Positions 9,478 through 20,891 of a stretch of DNA of 64,000 nucleotides are shown piece by piece; position 1 is the stretch's first letter; each line of letters opens with the position of its first letter. Both the position numbers and the translations under genes were made by a program. Source of the stretch: Peromyscus leucopus (Eukaryota > Chordata > Mammalia > Rodentia > Cricetidae); contig NC_051084.1 in the NCBI RefSeq assembly GCF_004664715.2, positions 63,229,334-63,293,333 on the forward strand, in the 5' to 3' direction. A model generated the notes under the pieces. It did not search any database, was not told where the DNA came from, and was given only the letters and a program-made list of their open reading frames with translations.

Positions 9478-11945
9478 TTGTCTCCTTTCTAGTGAACCCA
9501 CCCACCCAAGAAATATTTTTAAAAAGTTACTATGTATAAATATCCTGCTTTGACACTGTCTTGAAAGTTATTAACATGACAATACAAAGAACTAGAAATA
9601 ATTATTTTTGAGTCAACTTCATACTGCTTAATTAAGACAATTTTATGTTAATGTAATTATGATATCTCTCAATGACTTTTATGATTTTCCTATTTAGTAC
9701 ATTCATACTTTTTTTTGTCATTCAGCCCTTGTTTATCGGGGGAAGCTCATTCTATATGTACATAAGTATAAGGTCTTGCGTCTCACTCATGTTACATTGT
9801 TTGCTAAATCTTTTGAATAACACAACAGATACTGAAATATCCTTATATCTTGCATAAGGATGTAAAAATTATCACTGGGAGGGAAAGTTCTTTATGTGTT
9901 TTCTTTCTTTCTTTCTTTCTTTTTTTTTTTTTTAAAGAAATGACTATCTCTGAATAGCCACAGAGAGCTCTGAGTATGTGTTTGGGTTAGAAATACAGCT
10001 CTTCTCTCAATCTTTTAGGATTCCTGTGCCTGTCTGGAGGTATTGTTGCCACAACAATGTAAAAATAGTAACAGAAAGTCATTCTGTAGTGAAGTCAGCA
10101 CAATCCAAAATGTGGATTCTTTTATGTACTCAGATCTGGGAAACTTAAGAGAAATATTCAGCAGCAGCCTAGTTTGCAATAGTTGCCCTTTATTATTTCC
10201 TAATTCTTCAACTTTTCATGTTCTGGACTCGGAGCTGCAGTGAAATTCCATGGCTGCTGAGACCTCTGGTGCTCTGCGGCCCATTAAAGCGAATTAAGAT
10301 ACCAAGGCCTTTTAGTCAATTCAAAAAACCTTAGTTTCTTGAAAATATAACAACCTAACGCAGGTGTGACTGGCTGGTGGAGAAGGGGGAGTTCCTTTGT
10401 GAGGTGATTCCGGGGGCCAGATGCTCAATAGTTTGTGATCTTGGTGCTTGAGAATCTTCTTCCTTCAGTGAACAAATGTGAGAGAAGTAAGGGGACATAC
10501 ATTCGCTCTTAGCCATCTGGAAGAGGCGTGCACTGATTATTGCTAATACTACATTGCCAAGAATTCGTCACAAAAAGAAAATTAAGTAGGCACATGGCTT
10601 TTCCACATGCAAAGGACATGAGAAAAAAAATCTCCCTAGCCACTCAATTGATTCTCCTGATTTCTTTAAACTATAGAAAGTGGAGTGCTGAAAAATTTGG
10701 CCAACCTGTCACAATTTCTTCTGTAGTGACATCCCAGAATGCTTTCTGTACACAAATGATGTATTTGAACACGTAGAAACGCATTTCCACGTTTACTCAC
10801 ACTTTCAAGTTTCTTTTACTGCATTCTGACAACTATACTAGTTTCTCAACTTGAAGTTTAAGTGTCACACAGACTAGCTGTTAGGGCACATCATTTTGTA
10901 AAGTAGCCTCCACTCTAGTTGGATTAGACACTACAGTCATATTAGACACTACAGTCATGTTTTAAGGAACCCTGTTGTTCTTTGATGTTTCTCCGAATCC
11001 CTTTTTATGTCTTGAAGCCTGCTGATAAGCTCATGGCTACTAAACCTGTAGGCTTTGGATTTGACTAGGGAGAAGCAGCACATAATTTATTTCTGTTAAA
11101 GTTCAGCTTTGGTCATCGATGTCATTACATCAGCTCCCAGAAGCTCATCTCTACCTCTGTTTCCTCTAGGCTAGATTATTACAAATCCCTTTTTGCTGGC
11201 CACTGGATATATTGCTCTTTGAACTTGCTTTTTTCCTTCATATTCATCTGCTATTCTATCTTATCAGTCCACATCATTATTACTGTAACCATTATACGTT
11301 ATTATATCCTTAACTCTCAAAGAAATCATAATTGGAAGTTTCTATTGTTATAATAAGATTCATGCTCATTCAACACTAAACCAGCATTACAATGCATTTC
11401 AGATCTCATCATTCTATTTATCTTTTCAACTAATAACCAAAGCGGAGCGGTGTTTTTTGGGTTGAGTAACCAAGCTTGCTTGGGATATTCCAGAGTATTT
11501 TTACACAGACACGCAACCAGATGTGATGCATTTTGATGAATTCCTAAAAGACAAATCTGTAAACACAATGGAGTTTGAGATCTATTTTAATTAATGCCCA
11601 ACATGGAATTATTGTACTTATTAAGTTATGATCTATATTCATTATTAAATTTTTATTGTTAACAAATTTTCCTGATTTTCTACTTTCCCTCATCAGTTTC
11701 TCTGCTTTATGACAGTGATGCAGTGTTTAAGGTGGTCTATGGCTGACTCCATGCTCAAGGTGAAAGGAAGAATGCTTACACGGCACTAAGGGTTGGAGTG
11801 TTTGTGTGATTGCCAGAGAAGTTGTGGAAGGTCTTGTGCCCGGCTGCTATAATCTTCCTCTCACTGAAAGGGTAGATAGGGGCGTTGGATTTGCCTCATA
11901 TATTCTCTTTTTCTTTAACAGTGAACTAACTATTTAAAAATCAGA
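9478..11945. other. Long unannotated region
   Basis: Contains a (TTTC)n/poly-T tract (9901-9933) and an 18-bp tandem duplication (10923-10958). No SINE, LINE or gene recognised over about 2.4 kb. Confidence 0.5.
10923..10958. repeat. Perfect 18-bp tandem duplication
   Basis: 'attagacactacagtcat' occurs twice head to tail (10923-10940, 10941-10958) without mismatch. Confidence 0.95.
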
Positions 11946-11948
11946 AAG

Positions 11949-12468
11949 AGGCTGGGGAGCTAGTGTAGCAGGTCAATTGATGTCTGTGCAAGTGTGAGGT
12001 AGTTAGCAGGTCTAGCAGGTAGATGGCTGTGCAAATGTGAGGTAGTTAGCAGGTCTAGCAGGTAGGTGTCTGTGCAAGTGTGAGATAGTGTAGTAGATGT
12101 AGCAGGTAGATGGCTGTGCAAGTGTCAGACCATGACTTTAGATCCCAAAAGCCACGTAAAGTTCTCTCAGGCACAGGGGTGTGCCTACAATTCTAGTGCA
12201 GGGAGGAAAACACAGAGACCAAGCTGGGGCAAGCTGACCAGACAGACAAGCTGAAAGGGTGAGCACTGGGTCAGCTCAAGACCTCATTTTATAATATTAA
12301 TATAAAGAAGGTGGAGAGCATTTGAGGAAGACACCTAAGATCAACCCCAAGCCTACAGCCACACTTGTACACATGTGCATATGCACCTACACATGTGTGA
12401 AAATGCATGTATAACACGCACGCACGCACGCACGGCAAAAAACAACCAACCAACAAAACAAAACAAAA
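11949..12468 (+). mobile_element. B4 SINE with expanded head
   Basis: Head 'gaggctggggagc', then a 43-bp tandem array. The B1-like half follows ('acaggggtgtgcctacaatt', 'gctcaagacctcatttt'), then the diagnostic B4 tail 'aaggtggagagcatttgagg' and 'agacacctaagatcaacccc', ending in (CGCA)n and an A-rich stretch. Confidence 0.8.
11961..12128. repeat. 43-bp minisatellite inside B4
   Basis: About four copies of a unit containing 'tgtgcaagtgtgaggtag' and 'tagcaggt'. The 'tgtgcaa' anchor recurs at 11985, 12028, 12071 and 12116, so the spacing is 43, 43 and 45. Copies 1-2 are the most alike. Confidence 0.9.
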
Positions 12469-12689
12469 AATGTGAAATTGTAAACCAGTAGGGTGTTTGT
12501 TTCCCTATGTTTTGCTGGGGCTGGTTATCTAGTCATGTGATCTGAGTACTACACTCAGTACTTAGGACATGATGTTGCAACTGGTGTCACATTTTTGTTA
12601 TCCTGTGGGCTGAGATAGAGCAAACCATTTGCTTTGTAGAGTCATTTCCCTCATGGTTAAAGAACTAGTTAAAATAATAGTGCTGTGTT

Positions 12690-13098
12690 GGTCAGTAAAT
12701 GACCAACTTAACCAGGCCAGTTTTCCTAAATATTTCACTGAGCATCACTCTGGATGTTTCAATGATGGCACTTTTTAAGATGAGATCATCAGTTAAATCA
12801 GTGAACTCTGAGTAAAGTAGATCATTGATACTGCTGCAAGGATCATCAATTAGTTAAAGACCTGCAACAGGACAAAGACCAAGGTCCCTGAAGCAAGAAG
12901 GGAGTCTGCCAGCATACTGTCATCTTAACACTAGAGTTGCAGTCCCTTGCTGGGACTCCAGTCTCCAGCCTGTCTAATCAAACAGAATCTGTGAGGCTTT
13001 CTGATCCTGTGAGCAATTTCTTAAAGTAAATCTTGGTACGTATGTAAATATACATCTTGTTTGCTCTGATTCTCTGGAGAACTCGAGTATAGTAAGAC
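12690..13098 (+). mobile_element. Ancient interspersed repeat (family uncertain)
   Basis: 'gatggcactttttaagatga', 'gtgaactctgagtaaagtag', 'agcaagaagggagtctgcca' and the terminal 'gctctgattctctggagaac' recall an old mammalian repeat common to many placental genomes (hAT- or LTR-derived). I cannot name the family with certainty. Confidence 0.45.
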
Positions 13099-13689
13099 AT
13101 TCCAAAAGGCATGACTAAATTCTAATTTCCATCTGTGCATTTATGTATTCTTGAGATGCAAGCGATTTGTAGGATTTTATATTTATAGATAAAAGTGGAC
13201 AATTTTCAAAGGCTGTACAATTAAAAGACCACTTCTTTATTGATGAATCTCATCCTGAATAATAGTAAGGTACTAACTTCTCTGATAATCTGGAATTCAG
13301 TGACTTACCTTTTCTAGGAGAAAAACCTCAAAATGACAGTTTCCAACATTTACAAAACCTGCTACTACATAAATGCTAAAAATACGTTTTTACATAGTAA
13401 ACATAGTAGTGCCTTAAATGTATTCTTTCACAGTTATGAAAGGAAATTCTCTCCTACCAGTTTTCACTCTGAATTGTAACTACAAAATTGACCTGTACTT
13501 GAAATCAAGAGTATGTGTATCCCTGTGTTGGACAGAAAATAGTTCATCAACAATAGCTTGCATGCTATTGAAATTCTCTTGACTGAGTTAAATTGAATAA
13601 GACAAAGATGGGGAAAATATGGTGATTTTAATTTTAGTCAAACCTTTTTGTACATGGTTGTATGTCTTCTGAGATGATTTGCATATGTA
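13099..13689. other. Unannotated AT-rich DNA
   Basis: Nothing recognised. Confidence 0.5.
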
Positions 13690-13980
13690 CGTGTGAGTGC
13701 ACATGCAGGTATGTATATGAAGGCCAGAGACATCTGTCCCCTCGGTCACTCCTTTCCTAATTGCTTTGAGGGAGTGTCTACCACTGAACTAGAGGTCACA
13801 GTGTTTTTAGTAAGCTGGTAGCCAGCAAGCTGCAGCAACCCTCTGTTTCCCCAGCCCAACCCCACAGCCCTGGGATTACAGGTGTGTACACCAGCACACG
13901 TGGCTTTTATGTGGGTGTTGGGAATCTGACTCCGGTCCTCATCCTTGTGAAGCAAGTGTCTTAACTGGCCATCTCTCCAG
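13690..13980 (-). mobile_element. B4 SINE (antisense)
   Basis: TG-rich tail, 'ccctgggattacaggtgtgt', 'tttatgtgggtgttggga' and the head 'ggccatctctccag'. The middle part is diverged. Confidence 0.75.
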
Positions 13981-14837
13981 TGCAAATTTTAAGTTTTGCT
14001 ACTTTTTTTAAAATATATTTTTATCAAAGTTATAAAAAAATATAATAAGTCATTATGAGGATGCTCCTCAGAGGTAATGACTCTTATTGACTGAATTTCA
14101 GGACTTCAATATCTTACCTGTTTAGCTGCTAATTCCAGATTTTGTGGGTGATCTGAGGTATCTCCATTTACCAAATCCTAGGACATGGAACTTCCCATAC
14201 ACTTCTAGTTCTGGAGGGCAGGGAGGTAGCAGAGTTGGTTGGGGTTATGAATTGACAAGGAAAACGGATTAAGGTCTTGAGTTTAAATATGGCACAAGCA
14301 GGCTTGTGTAATGATGTAGTAAACCAAGAAGTAACTGGGTAAAATAGCAGGAAAATCCTCAATCTTACTATGTTGGAAAGGAATATGCATTTCTCCTGAA
14401 AGTGGCCCATTTGTGCTGAGTACATGTCTGGGCTGTGACCTCACGTTTAGCTTCTTCACCTCTCCTGCTTAAATATAAGCAGGCATCATCACGTATCTGC
14501 TCCTCCCTTCCTCTTGTTACCCCTTTTTCCCCCTTCATCATTTCCAAGTTGGCCTGACAGATTGACAGTGCCAGCACTAGACCCTCAAGGCTCAGCCTGT
14601 CTCCCAGAACCTCAGAAACAGAACTGAAGCAGAGACAAGTTTTCGGAATGCCAGGCTCTGAAGCTGGCTCTGTAATTGATGAAAATCTAAAAGAGAAAAT
14701 GTGATTTTTTCCCCTACACATTTAAAGGTTAATTTGCTATTTCAAACATTTAAGACAATATTACTAGTCTACTGACTTTGTTGCTAAAATTTGAAAATTT
14801 ATCTTCACAAATTGACACATTGAAGTGGAGTAATAGT
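13981..14837. other. Unannotated DNA
   Basis: Two overlapping minus-strand frames (14168-14425, 14368-14721) lack any domain or homology I recognise. No gene called. Confidence 0.5.
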
Positions 14838-15000
14838 CTGAATATGCTGGCTCATCCCTGCAATTACATCAGGAGCTGTGAGGCAAGGAGATGGTTTCCA
14901 GTTCAGTGTTAGCCTTGGCTACAGTGTGAATTCTAGGCCTACCTGGGCTAGACAGTGAAGCACTGTTTCAAACAAAACCAAAGTAAAACAAGAGACAACA
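14838..15000 (+). mobile_element. Old B1-type (proto-B1/RSINE) SINE
   Basis: 'atgctggctcatccctgcaa', 'ggcctacctgggctagacag' and 'actgtttcaaacaaaacc' give the B1 order with heavy divergence. Confidence 0.6.
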
Positions 15001-16660
15001 GATGAAATGGAATTAATATTCCAGAACTAAGTGCATGAGTAGGTATTTTGCATGTGTTACTTAAGTTAGTTTGGTTCTGAAGTATCCATTATTCCTAGTC
15101 TCTTCTTAAACTTCACATGAACAAGAGTTAGTAAAGCAATTTGTAGCAGGAATTTTGTTTTTCTTTCTACCATTCAGGCAGAGAAGCCTCAAGGTCTACA
15201 CCTATTCCTTCTCTTTGAGACATGCTAATGCTGAAGAAGTCTGGCTCCAATCAATACACATAGAAACAGTCTATACCATCTTGCTTCTCCTGGTCTTATT
15301 CAACTACTTCAAAAATGCACCAGTCTATGCGGGGGCTCACTGATCTCTGATGTATAGTAGATGTGATAGGAATACTATGTATTATAATTTTATTAAGTCA
15401 TGATAAAAGATTTATTGTTGTATAAGTAGGCATGCGATGCTGCAAGTTATTGTATGGGTATGATATTTGTCTGTTCAGGGTGATAACAGTTAGTGATCTT
15501 AACAAAATTTAATTTTTCTATCAAAAGTGCTTTCAGGGTACTGATCTTTAATGATGTTTTTTATTGTTACAAGATAGTACAATCAAATTGATTCAGAAAG
15601 GAAACAATCAAAACACAAACACACACACACACAAAAAAACACTGCTAAGAATTCAGTCTCCATTAAATATCCTCACTAATCTAAGGCTTGTATGTTGGTG
15701 CTTTGCTTTTACAAATATAATTAAATAAATAATAGTTCTCAGAGCATCAATCAATAAGTCCAGAAAGTCACTAAGTAAATATTGTTTACATACATAGGTT
15801 TATAGACATTAAAATATATTTACTTAATTATTACATTTTCTTGTTAGATTAACATTAATCCATGAAAATTAATTTTCTCTCTTTAGTAAGAAGGTCAGAT
15901 ACATGTTTACATGTGATGGTGGCAGGAACTGTAGCATAGTCTCTTAAGAGTTTTCAGGTCCATTCTGACTCATCTCTCCTCTCAAGTAGGTATGGACCTG
16001 TCAGGGATCCTTAGGACTTTTCCTTACCTGTGCTAATCACATAAAACAGCACAGGTCACCAAGCAACCATTAGCAGTCTCTGAGCGTGTCTGTGGTCTGT
16101 GGCAACGGTCCTTTCCGATGTCTCCTGTCACGATGTCCACTCTTTAAGTTGTTGGGATTATGGGGCTCCAATCTAGTTGCTATAGTAACTCCTAGCAGTG
16201 TCCTGTGTTTGCTGGACTAAGAATGTAGTGTGGAGCTCCTTAGAAAATTAGTTAAACATGCCATTGTAGCTGTCATTCTTAAAAGCTAAACAAAGTTTTG
16301 ATAAACATCAAGAGATATGTACTATAAACTGAATGTTTATGTAACAAGAATATTGATGTAAATGCTGAATTCTGTGAAATGTCACTCTCTAATACACTGT
16401 TTGCAATTGTGGCATTTAACTTCCAGTTAGCAATGATATGTGTCTCAAAGTAGGTCACATTATACCATCATTATTACTGCTTTAAATATATTGGAAAGCA
16501 ATACTTACATCGAAACCTTTCTAAATTTAAGATAACTTGTTAAATTGCTTCTTCATGGTGAGCAGTGCTAGTTTCACAATAAAGATTCTAATCATATGCA
16601 TGCATATACTTACAGTTTGGTACCTAATTAGAGTAAGGATTGTTGTTAGTAACACCAACA
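15001..16660. other. Unannotated DNA
   Basis: A short (CA)n at about 15617-15633 and AT-rich sequence. The 15.94-16.25 kb part is less AT-rich but I recognise nothing in it. Confidence 0.5.
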
Positions 16661-16661
16661 G

Positions 16662-16850
16662 GGGCAATTATCATTTATCAACATTTACTATGCATTGGAT
16701 CCTATGCCGATATTGCTGACATTCTATAATCTTCACAAAGTCTGCTTCCCTTTGGATAGAAGGAAAATGAAACACATAGAAGAAAAATAATCTAAAGACA
16801 ATAAGAGAAAAATCAGAGACTTCTAACCCAGATAATTCTGAGACCAAAGC
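16662..16850 (-). mobile_element. MIR-like ancient SINE (antisense)
   Basis: 'acatttactatgcattggat', 'attctataatcttcacaaag' and 'aagaaaatgaaacac'-like spacing follow antisense MIR ('cacttactatgtgccagg ... taatcctcacaa ... gaggaaactgaggc'). Confidence 0.45.
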
Positions 16851-16973
16851 ATTATAGCAAATGCCATTTTGCATTTTGAGAAGAACTACAGAGAAGACAA
16901 TCTGAGGTGGATGAAAGGAAGGTTGGGTGGGAGATTATTTGCCATCAATCTCTTTGAAGCATTGGTGTGTGTA

Positions 16974-17026
<53 letters not shown>

Positions 17027-17030
17027 TGTG
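16974..17030. repeat. (TG)n microsatellite
   Basis: About 25 TG units with one TATG interruption near each end. It forms the tail of the antisense B4 that follows. Confidence 0.95.
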
Positions 17031-17082
17031 TTTGACTGTGTGTGCATGTGGAGGCCAGGGGATAACCACAGGTATGTCTTCT

Positions 17083-17497
17083 GTTCTGATTAGTTTTATG
17101 CCAACTTGACATAAGCTGGAGTCATCAGAGAGGAAGGAGCCTCATTTGAAAAAGTGCCTCTAAAAGATCAGGTTGTAGGCAAGCCTTTGGGGCTTTTAAA
17201 TAATTAGTGATTGATGGGGGAGGCCTCAGCCCATTGTAGGTTCTGGTTCTGATGGGCTAGTGGTCCTGGGTTCTATGATAAAGCAGACTGAGCAAGCCAT
17301 GTGGAGTAAGTAAGCAGCATCCCTCCATGGCCTCTGTATTGGCTCCTGCCTCCAGATTCCTGCCCTGTTTGAGTTCCTGTCCTCACTGCGTTTGATGAGC
17401 TGTATTATGAAACTGTGTGTGAAATAAACACTTTCTTCCCCAAGTATCCTTTCACCATAGTGTTTCATCACAGCAATAGTAAACCTAACAAAGACAG
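17083..17497 (+). mobile_element. URR1-like non-autonomous hAT element
   Basis: 'attagttttatgccaacttg', 'gggaggcctcagcccattgt', 'gtgaaataaacactttcttc' and 'cacagcaatagtaaacctaa' match the rodent URR1 consensus as I know it. A second copy follows at 18.04 kb. Flanks share only 'tgtct', so the 8-bp hAT duplication has decayed. Confidence 0.75.
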
Positions 17498-17652
17498 TGT
17501 CTCAGGTGCCATCTACTCTGGTGTTCGAGACAAGTTCTCTCATTGGCTTAGGACTCACCAAGTAGCCTAGGCTGTTTGGCTAGTCATCCCCAGGGGTCCT
17601 GTCTTGACTTCCCCAACACTGAGATTACAAGCCTCACCTGCTTATTATTATT

Positions 17653-17823
17653 ATTCTAAATATTTATTTATTTTATGTATATGAGTGACCTGTCTTCATG
17701 CATACCAGAAGAGGAAATAGGATCCCATTACAGATGGCTGTGAGCCACCCTGTGGTTGCTGGGAATTGAACTCAGGACCTCTGGAAGAACAGCCAGTGCT
17801 CTTAATCATTGATCCTTCTAGCT
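17653..17823 (-). mobile_element. B2 SINE (antisense)
   Basis: 'gtgacctgtcttcatgcata', 'gatggctgtgagccaccctg' and 'gggaattgaactcaggacct' are antisense B2. The 14-bp sequence 'tgcttattattatt' occurs on both sides (17639-17652, 17824-17837). Confidence 0.92.
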
Positions 17824-18040
17824 TGCTTATTATTATTTTTAACCTGGGTGCTGGAGACGAGAATCGGACTCAGTCCTCAAGCTTGTGGCACAAACACTTC
17901 ACTGACTGAACTCTCTCCCCAGTCTGCATTGGTTCTTAGAGTTGATCCTAAATGAAGCTAATGCGTTGTCCTATACTAATGATATAATTTGGAATTCCAA
18001 AAGAAATCCTCAAGTTTCAAGAATTGTCTTCTAGGGTGTA

Positions 18041-18433
18041 TGGGTTAGTTTTGGTCAACTTGACCCAAACTAGACTCACCTTTGAAGTAGGAACCTCAGT
18101 TCAGGAATTGCCTCCATCAGATTGGCCTGCGGGCACATCTGTAGGGCACTTTCTTGGATAACGATTGCCATGTAAGGGCCCAGACTACTGTGGGTAATAT
18201 CACCTTTGGGTAGGTGGTCCTGGCTTATATGAGAAAGCAGGTGGAGTGAGCCATGGAAGTGAGGCCAGTCAACAGCATCCTTCATGCTTCTTGACTCAGT
18301 TCCTCATTCCAGGTCCTTTCCTTGAGCCCTTGCCCCGGTAGACTCTAACCTGTGAGATGTAATAATCACTTTCCTCCCCAGTTTTGTTTCAGTCAGTGTT
18401 GGGTCATAGCAGCAGAGAAGCAAACTAGTGAAC
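18041..18433 (+). mobile_element. URR1-like element, second copy
   Basis: 'tggtcaacttgacccaaact', 'gcctccatcagattggcctg' and 'tgtaataatcactttcctcc' match the copy at 17.1 kb and the URR1 pattern, more diverged. Confidence 0.7.
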
Positions 18434-18544
18434 TGGACTTCTGAGTGATTTGAGTGTCATTTTGCTGAGTGATGACATTGAGGTTTCAGGGTTAAGAGGA
18501 TCCACAGTGATTATAAAAGAACGTTTTTCTTTTTCTTTATGCAA

Positions 18545-18995
18545 GTTTCTTTGTTGCTGTTTAAGATGGAGGAAGGATTGTAGGAGCCTCAAGGACATCA
18601 CAAAGGAACTCACAGAAACAACTAACCTGGGCTCATAGGAGCTCACAGACTCCTATGACAACCAGGGAGCCTGCAGGGGACTGACCTAGGCCCTCTACAT
18701 ATAGGAGACAGCTGTGTAGCTTGGTCTTTTGGGGGGACTTCTAGCAGTGGGAACAGGGCCTGGCCCTAATGCTTGAGCTGCCTTTTGGGAACTTATTCCT
18801 CATACTGGGTTGCCCTGCCCTGCCTTAATACAACGGGAGGAGCTTAGTCCTACCTCAACTTGATATGCTAGGTTTTGTTAACACCCATGGGAGGCATGCT
18901 CCTTCCTGAATAGAAACAGAGAAGGAGTGGTTAGGAGAGGGGGCAGAGAGGAGGCAGGGGAGACTGCTGTTGGAATTCAAAATAAATAAAAAATT
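18545..18995 (+). mobile_element. LINE-1 3' UTR end (sense)
   Basis: 'acaactaacctgggctcata', 'gactcctatgacaaccaggg', 'atactgggttgccctgccct' and 'acacccatgggaggcatgct', ending in 'aaaataaataaaaaattg'. A 5'-truncated rodent L1 of the Lx type. Confidence 0.75.
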
Positions 18996-19019
18996 GAATT
19001 AATAAAAAAGAAAAATAAA

Positions 19020-20200
19020 TAAAAAGATTTTATTTTGATTAAAACATTTCTCCTTTCCCTTCTCTTTCCAAACCCTCCCATATACTGCCCCTGACTCTCC
19101 TCAAATTCATGGCCTTTTATTTTCATCATTACTGCATGCATAGATGTATTTGCATATACACATATGTCCCTAAATATAACCTGTTGAGTTAATGTAGTTT
19201 TACTTTTATGTTTGTTTTCATATCTGACTTTTTTGCACTGAACCATCAATTGGTATCCCTTTCCCTGGGGAGAGCTACCTCCTGCTCCCAGCTTTCCTTA
19301 GTTGCCTGTAGTTCTTTGTGTAGGGGCGAGGACTTGTATGCTTTTCCTTATATAGTTCAGCATGTTTGCTGGTGTCCGCCTTATGCAGTTTGCATTTGGA
19401 TGGTTCTGTTGGGGAGATTTTATGTTGTAGCTTTTGATGTTCCTAGGAGACACAATCTCCCAGCAAAGTCCTCGATCCTCTGGCTCTTACAATCATTTTG
19501 CCCCCTTTTCCACAGTGTCACCTGAGCCTTAGGTGTGGAGTGTTTTGTAAATGAACCCACTGGGGCTGGATTCCACAATTCTGCATTTTGACTGTTTGTG
19601 GTTTTCTGTAGTGGTCTTCATATGTTACAAAGACAATCTTCATTGATGAGAGGTGAAGACTACACTTATTTGTGGATAAAAGGACAAATGTTTACAGATT
19701 GTTGTTAGAGATTAAGCTGGTTTAATATATTAGTGGTTATAGATTAGTCTCCAATAACCATGATTTCACTAGCATGATTAGCTGGGTCGAGCAGGTTAAT
19801 TAAATCCAGGCAGAGAGCCATTGGTTACTGCCAAGGCATGGGTGTCACTACTTCACCCTTATGGTTATCATTCCATGCTGGCCATTGATGTGGTTCATAG
19901 GCATCATAGCTGGGTGGGGCTGTTGGTTGTCTCTCTCCCCTGGAAGGCCATGTTTCTGAAATGTATTGTATCTTAAGCAAGAGGAGCTTACCTTGCACCT
20001 CAGGGGTAGGTGGATAACCAAGGGCAACAACAATAGGCTGTATGTTTTGGGAATCTCTCAGAAAACCCAACGGAGAGCCATTCATGTCTGGTATTGGAAT
20101 GAAAGGATAGTTATAATGCTGAATTAAGGGTAGAAAGCTTTCAAGCATAGTCTATGGAGAGCTGGATGGAGGTTGGAAGGAAAGTTAAATACAGATAGAG
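19020..20200 (-). mobile_element. LINE-1 3' region (antisense)
   Basis: 'atttctcctttcccttctct', 'tccctggggagagctacctc', 'ggagacacaatctcccagca', 'tgacctgagccttaggtgtg'-like and 'ggttcataggcatcatagct' are landmarks I associate with antisense rodent L1 (Lx-type). Together with the preceding element it makes a tail-to-tail pair. No intact ORF. Confidence 0.55.
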
Positions 20201-20477
20201 GAGTGGTATGTGTTGTAAATCATTAGGAAAGGGGAATTATAAAATGACAACAAATATAAATTATTTACTTCATAATTTTTTAAAGAAGTTGGCTTTCAGA
20301 TAATGTCTATAGAGGAAAGATAATCCTATTTTTATTCTTATTAAGCTTTTGTCAACAGCATAATTCACTTATTTTAGTGCATAATTACAATAAATAGCTG
20401 TAGTCACATGTCATGTGATCATCTCACTGTTACCTCTGTCTCTGTCTTAAACCCTCCCTCAATTTTTCTTTCATTCT

Positions 20478-20855
20478 TGTAGCTGGAGATTTCTCCAGTC
20501 CCGCCAGGGCCTGCAGCCACTTAGACCCAAGTAAACACACAGAGACTTATATTACTTATAAACTGTATGGCTATGGCAGGCTTCTTGCTATCTAGTTCTT
20601 ATATCTTAAATTAACCCATTCCTATTAATCTATAAGTTGCCACATGTCTTGTGGCTTACTGCTACTGTACATCTTATTTCTCATGGCAGCAGTAGCTGAC
20701 AGCATCTCCTGACTCAGCCTTCTACTTCTCAGAATTTTCCTCTCTGCTAATCCCACCTACATTATACTTCCTGCCTGGCTACTGGCCAACCAGCGTTTTA
20801 TTTGTCATTCAATCAGAGCAACACATTCACAGCGTACAGAAAGACATCCCCAGCA
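20478..20855 (-). mobile_element. Solo LTR of an ERVK/mys-like endogenous retrovirus
   Basis: A 378-bp unit begins TGTA and ends AGCA (TG...CA termini) and is bordered by 6-bp direct repeats 'cattct' (20472-20477 and 20856-20861), the duplication size of class II ERVs. On the minus strand a TATA-like 'taatataag' precedes 'tctctgtgtgtttac', so minus is the probable sense. No internal gag/pol sequence is next to it. The repeat is familiar from cricetid genomes; the family name is uncertain. Confidence 0.75.
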
Positions 20856-20891
20856 CATTCTGGTAGTAAGAACACTTGAGGTCTGTTCTCC

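Larger units (their letters stand above)
17033..17923 (-). mobile_element. B4 SINE (antisense) broken by two later insertions
   Basis: Three pieces keep B4 order. 17033-17082 is the tail ('gtgcatgtggaggccagggg'), 17498-17638 the B1-like half ('gtgttcgagacaagttctct', 'cactgagattacaagcc') and 17838-17923 the tRNA-like head ('cctgggtgctggagacgaga', 'gaactctctccccagtc'). The gaps hold a URR1-like element and a B2. Confidence 0.8.

Noticed and set aside
11961..12128. CRISPR-like regularly spaced repeats
   Set aside because: The units are directly adjacent tandem copies without unique spacers, in a vertebrate SINE.
17078..17505. 8-bp hAT target duplication around the URR1-like element
   Set aside because: Only about five of eight bases agree between the flanks, so I do not claim it.
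19825..20148. 107-codon minus-strand Pro-rich frame
   Set aside because: Lies in the L1 3' region. It could be a leftover L1-associated frame but has no ORF1/ORF2 motifs that I recognise.
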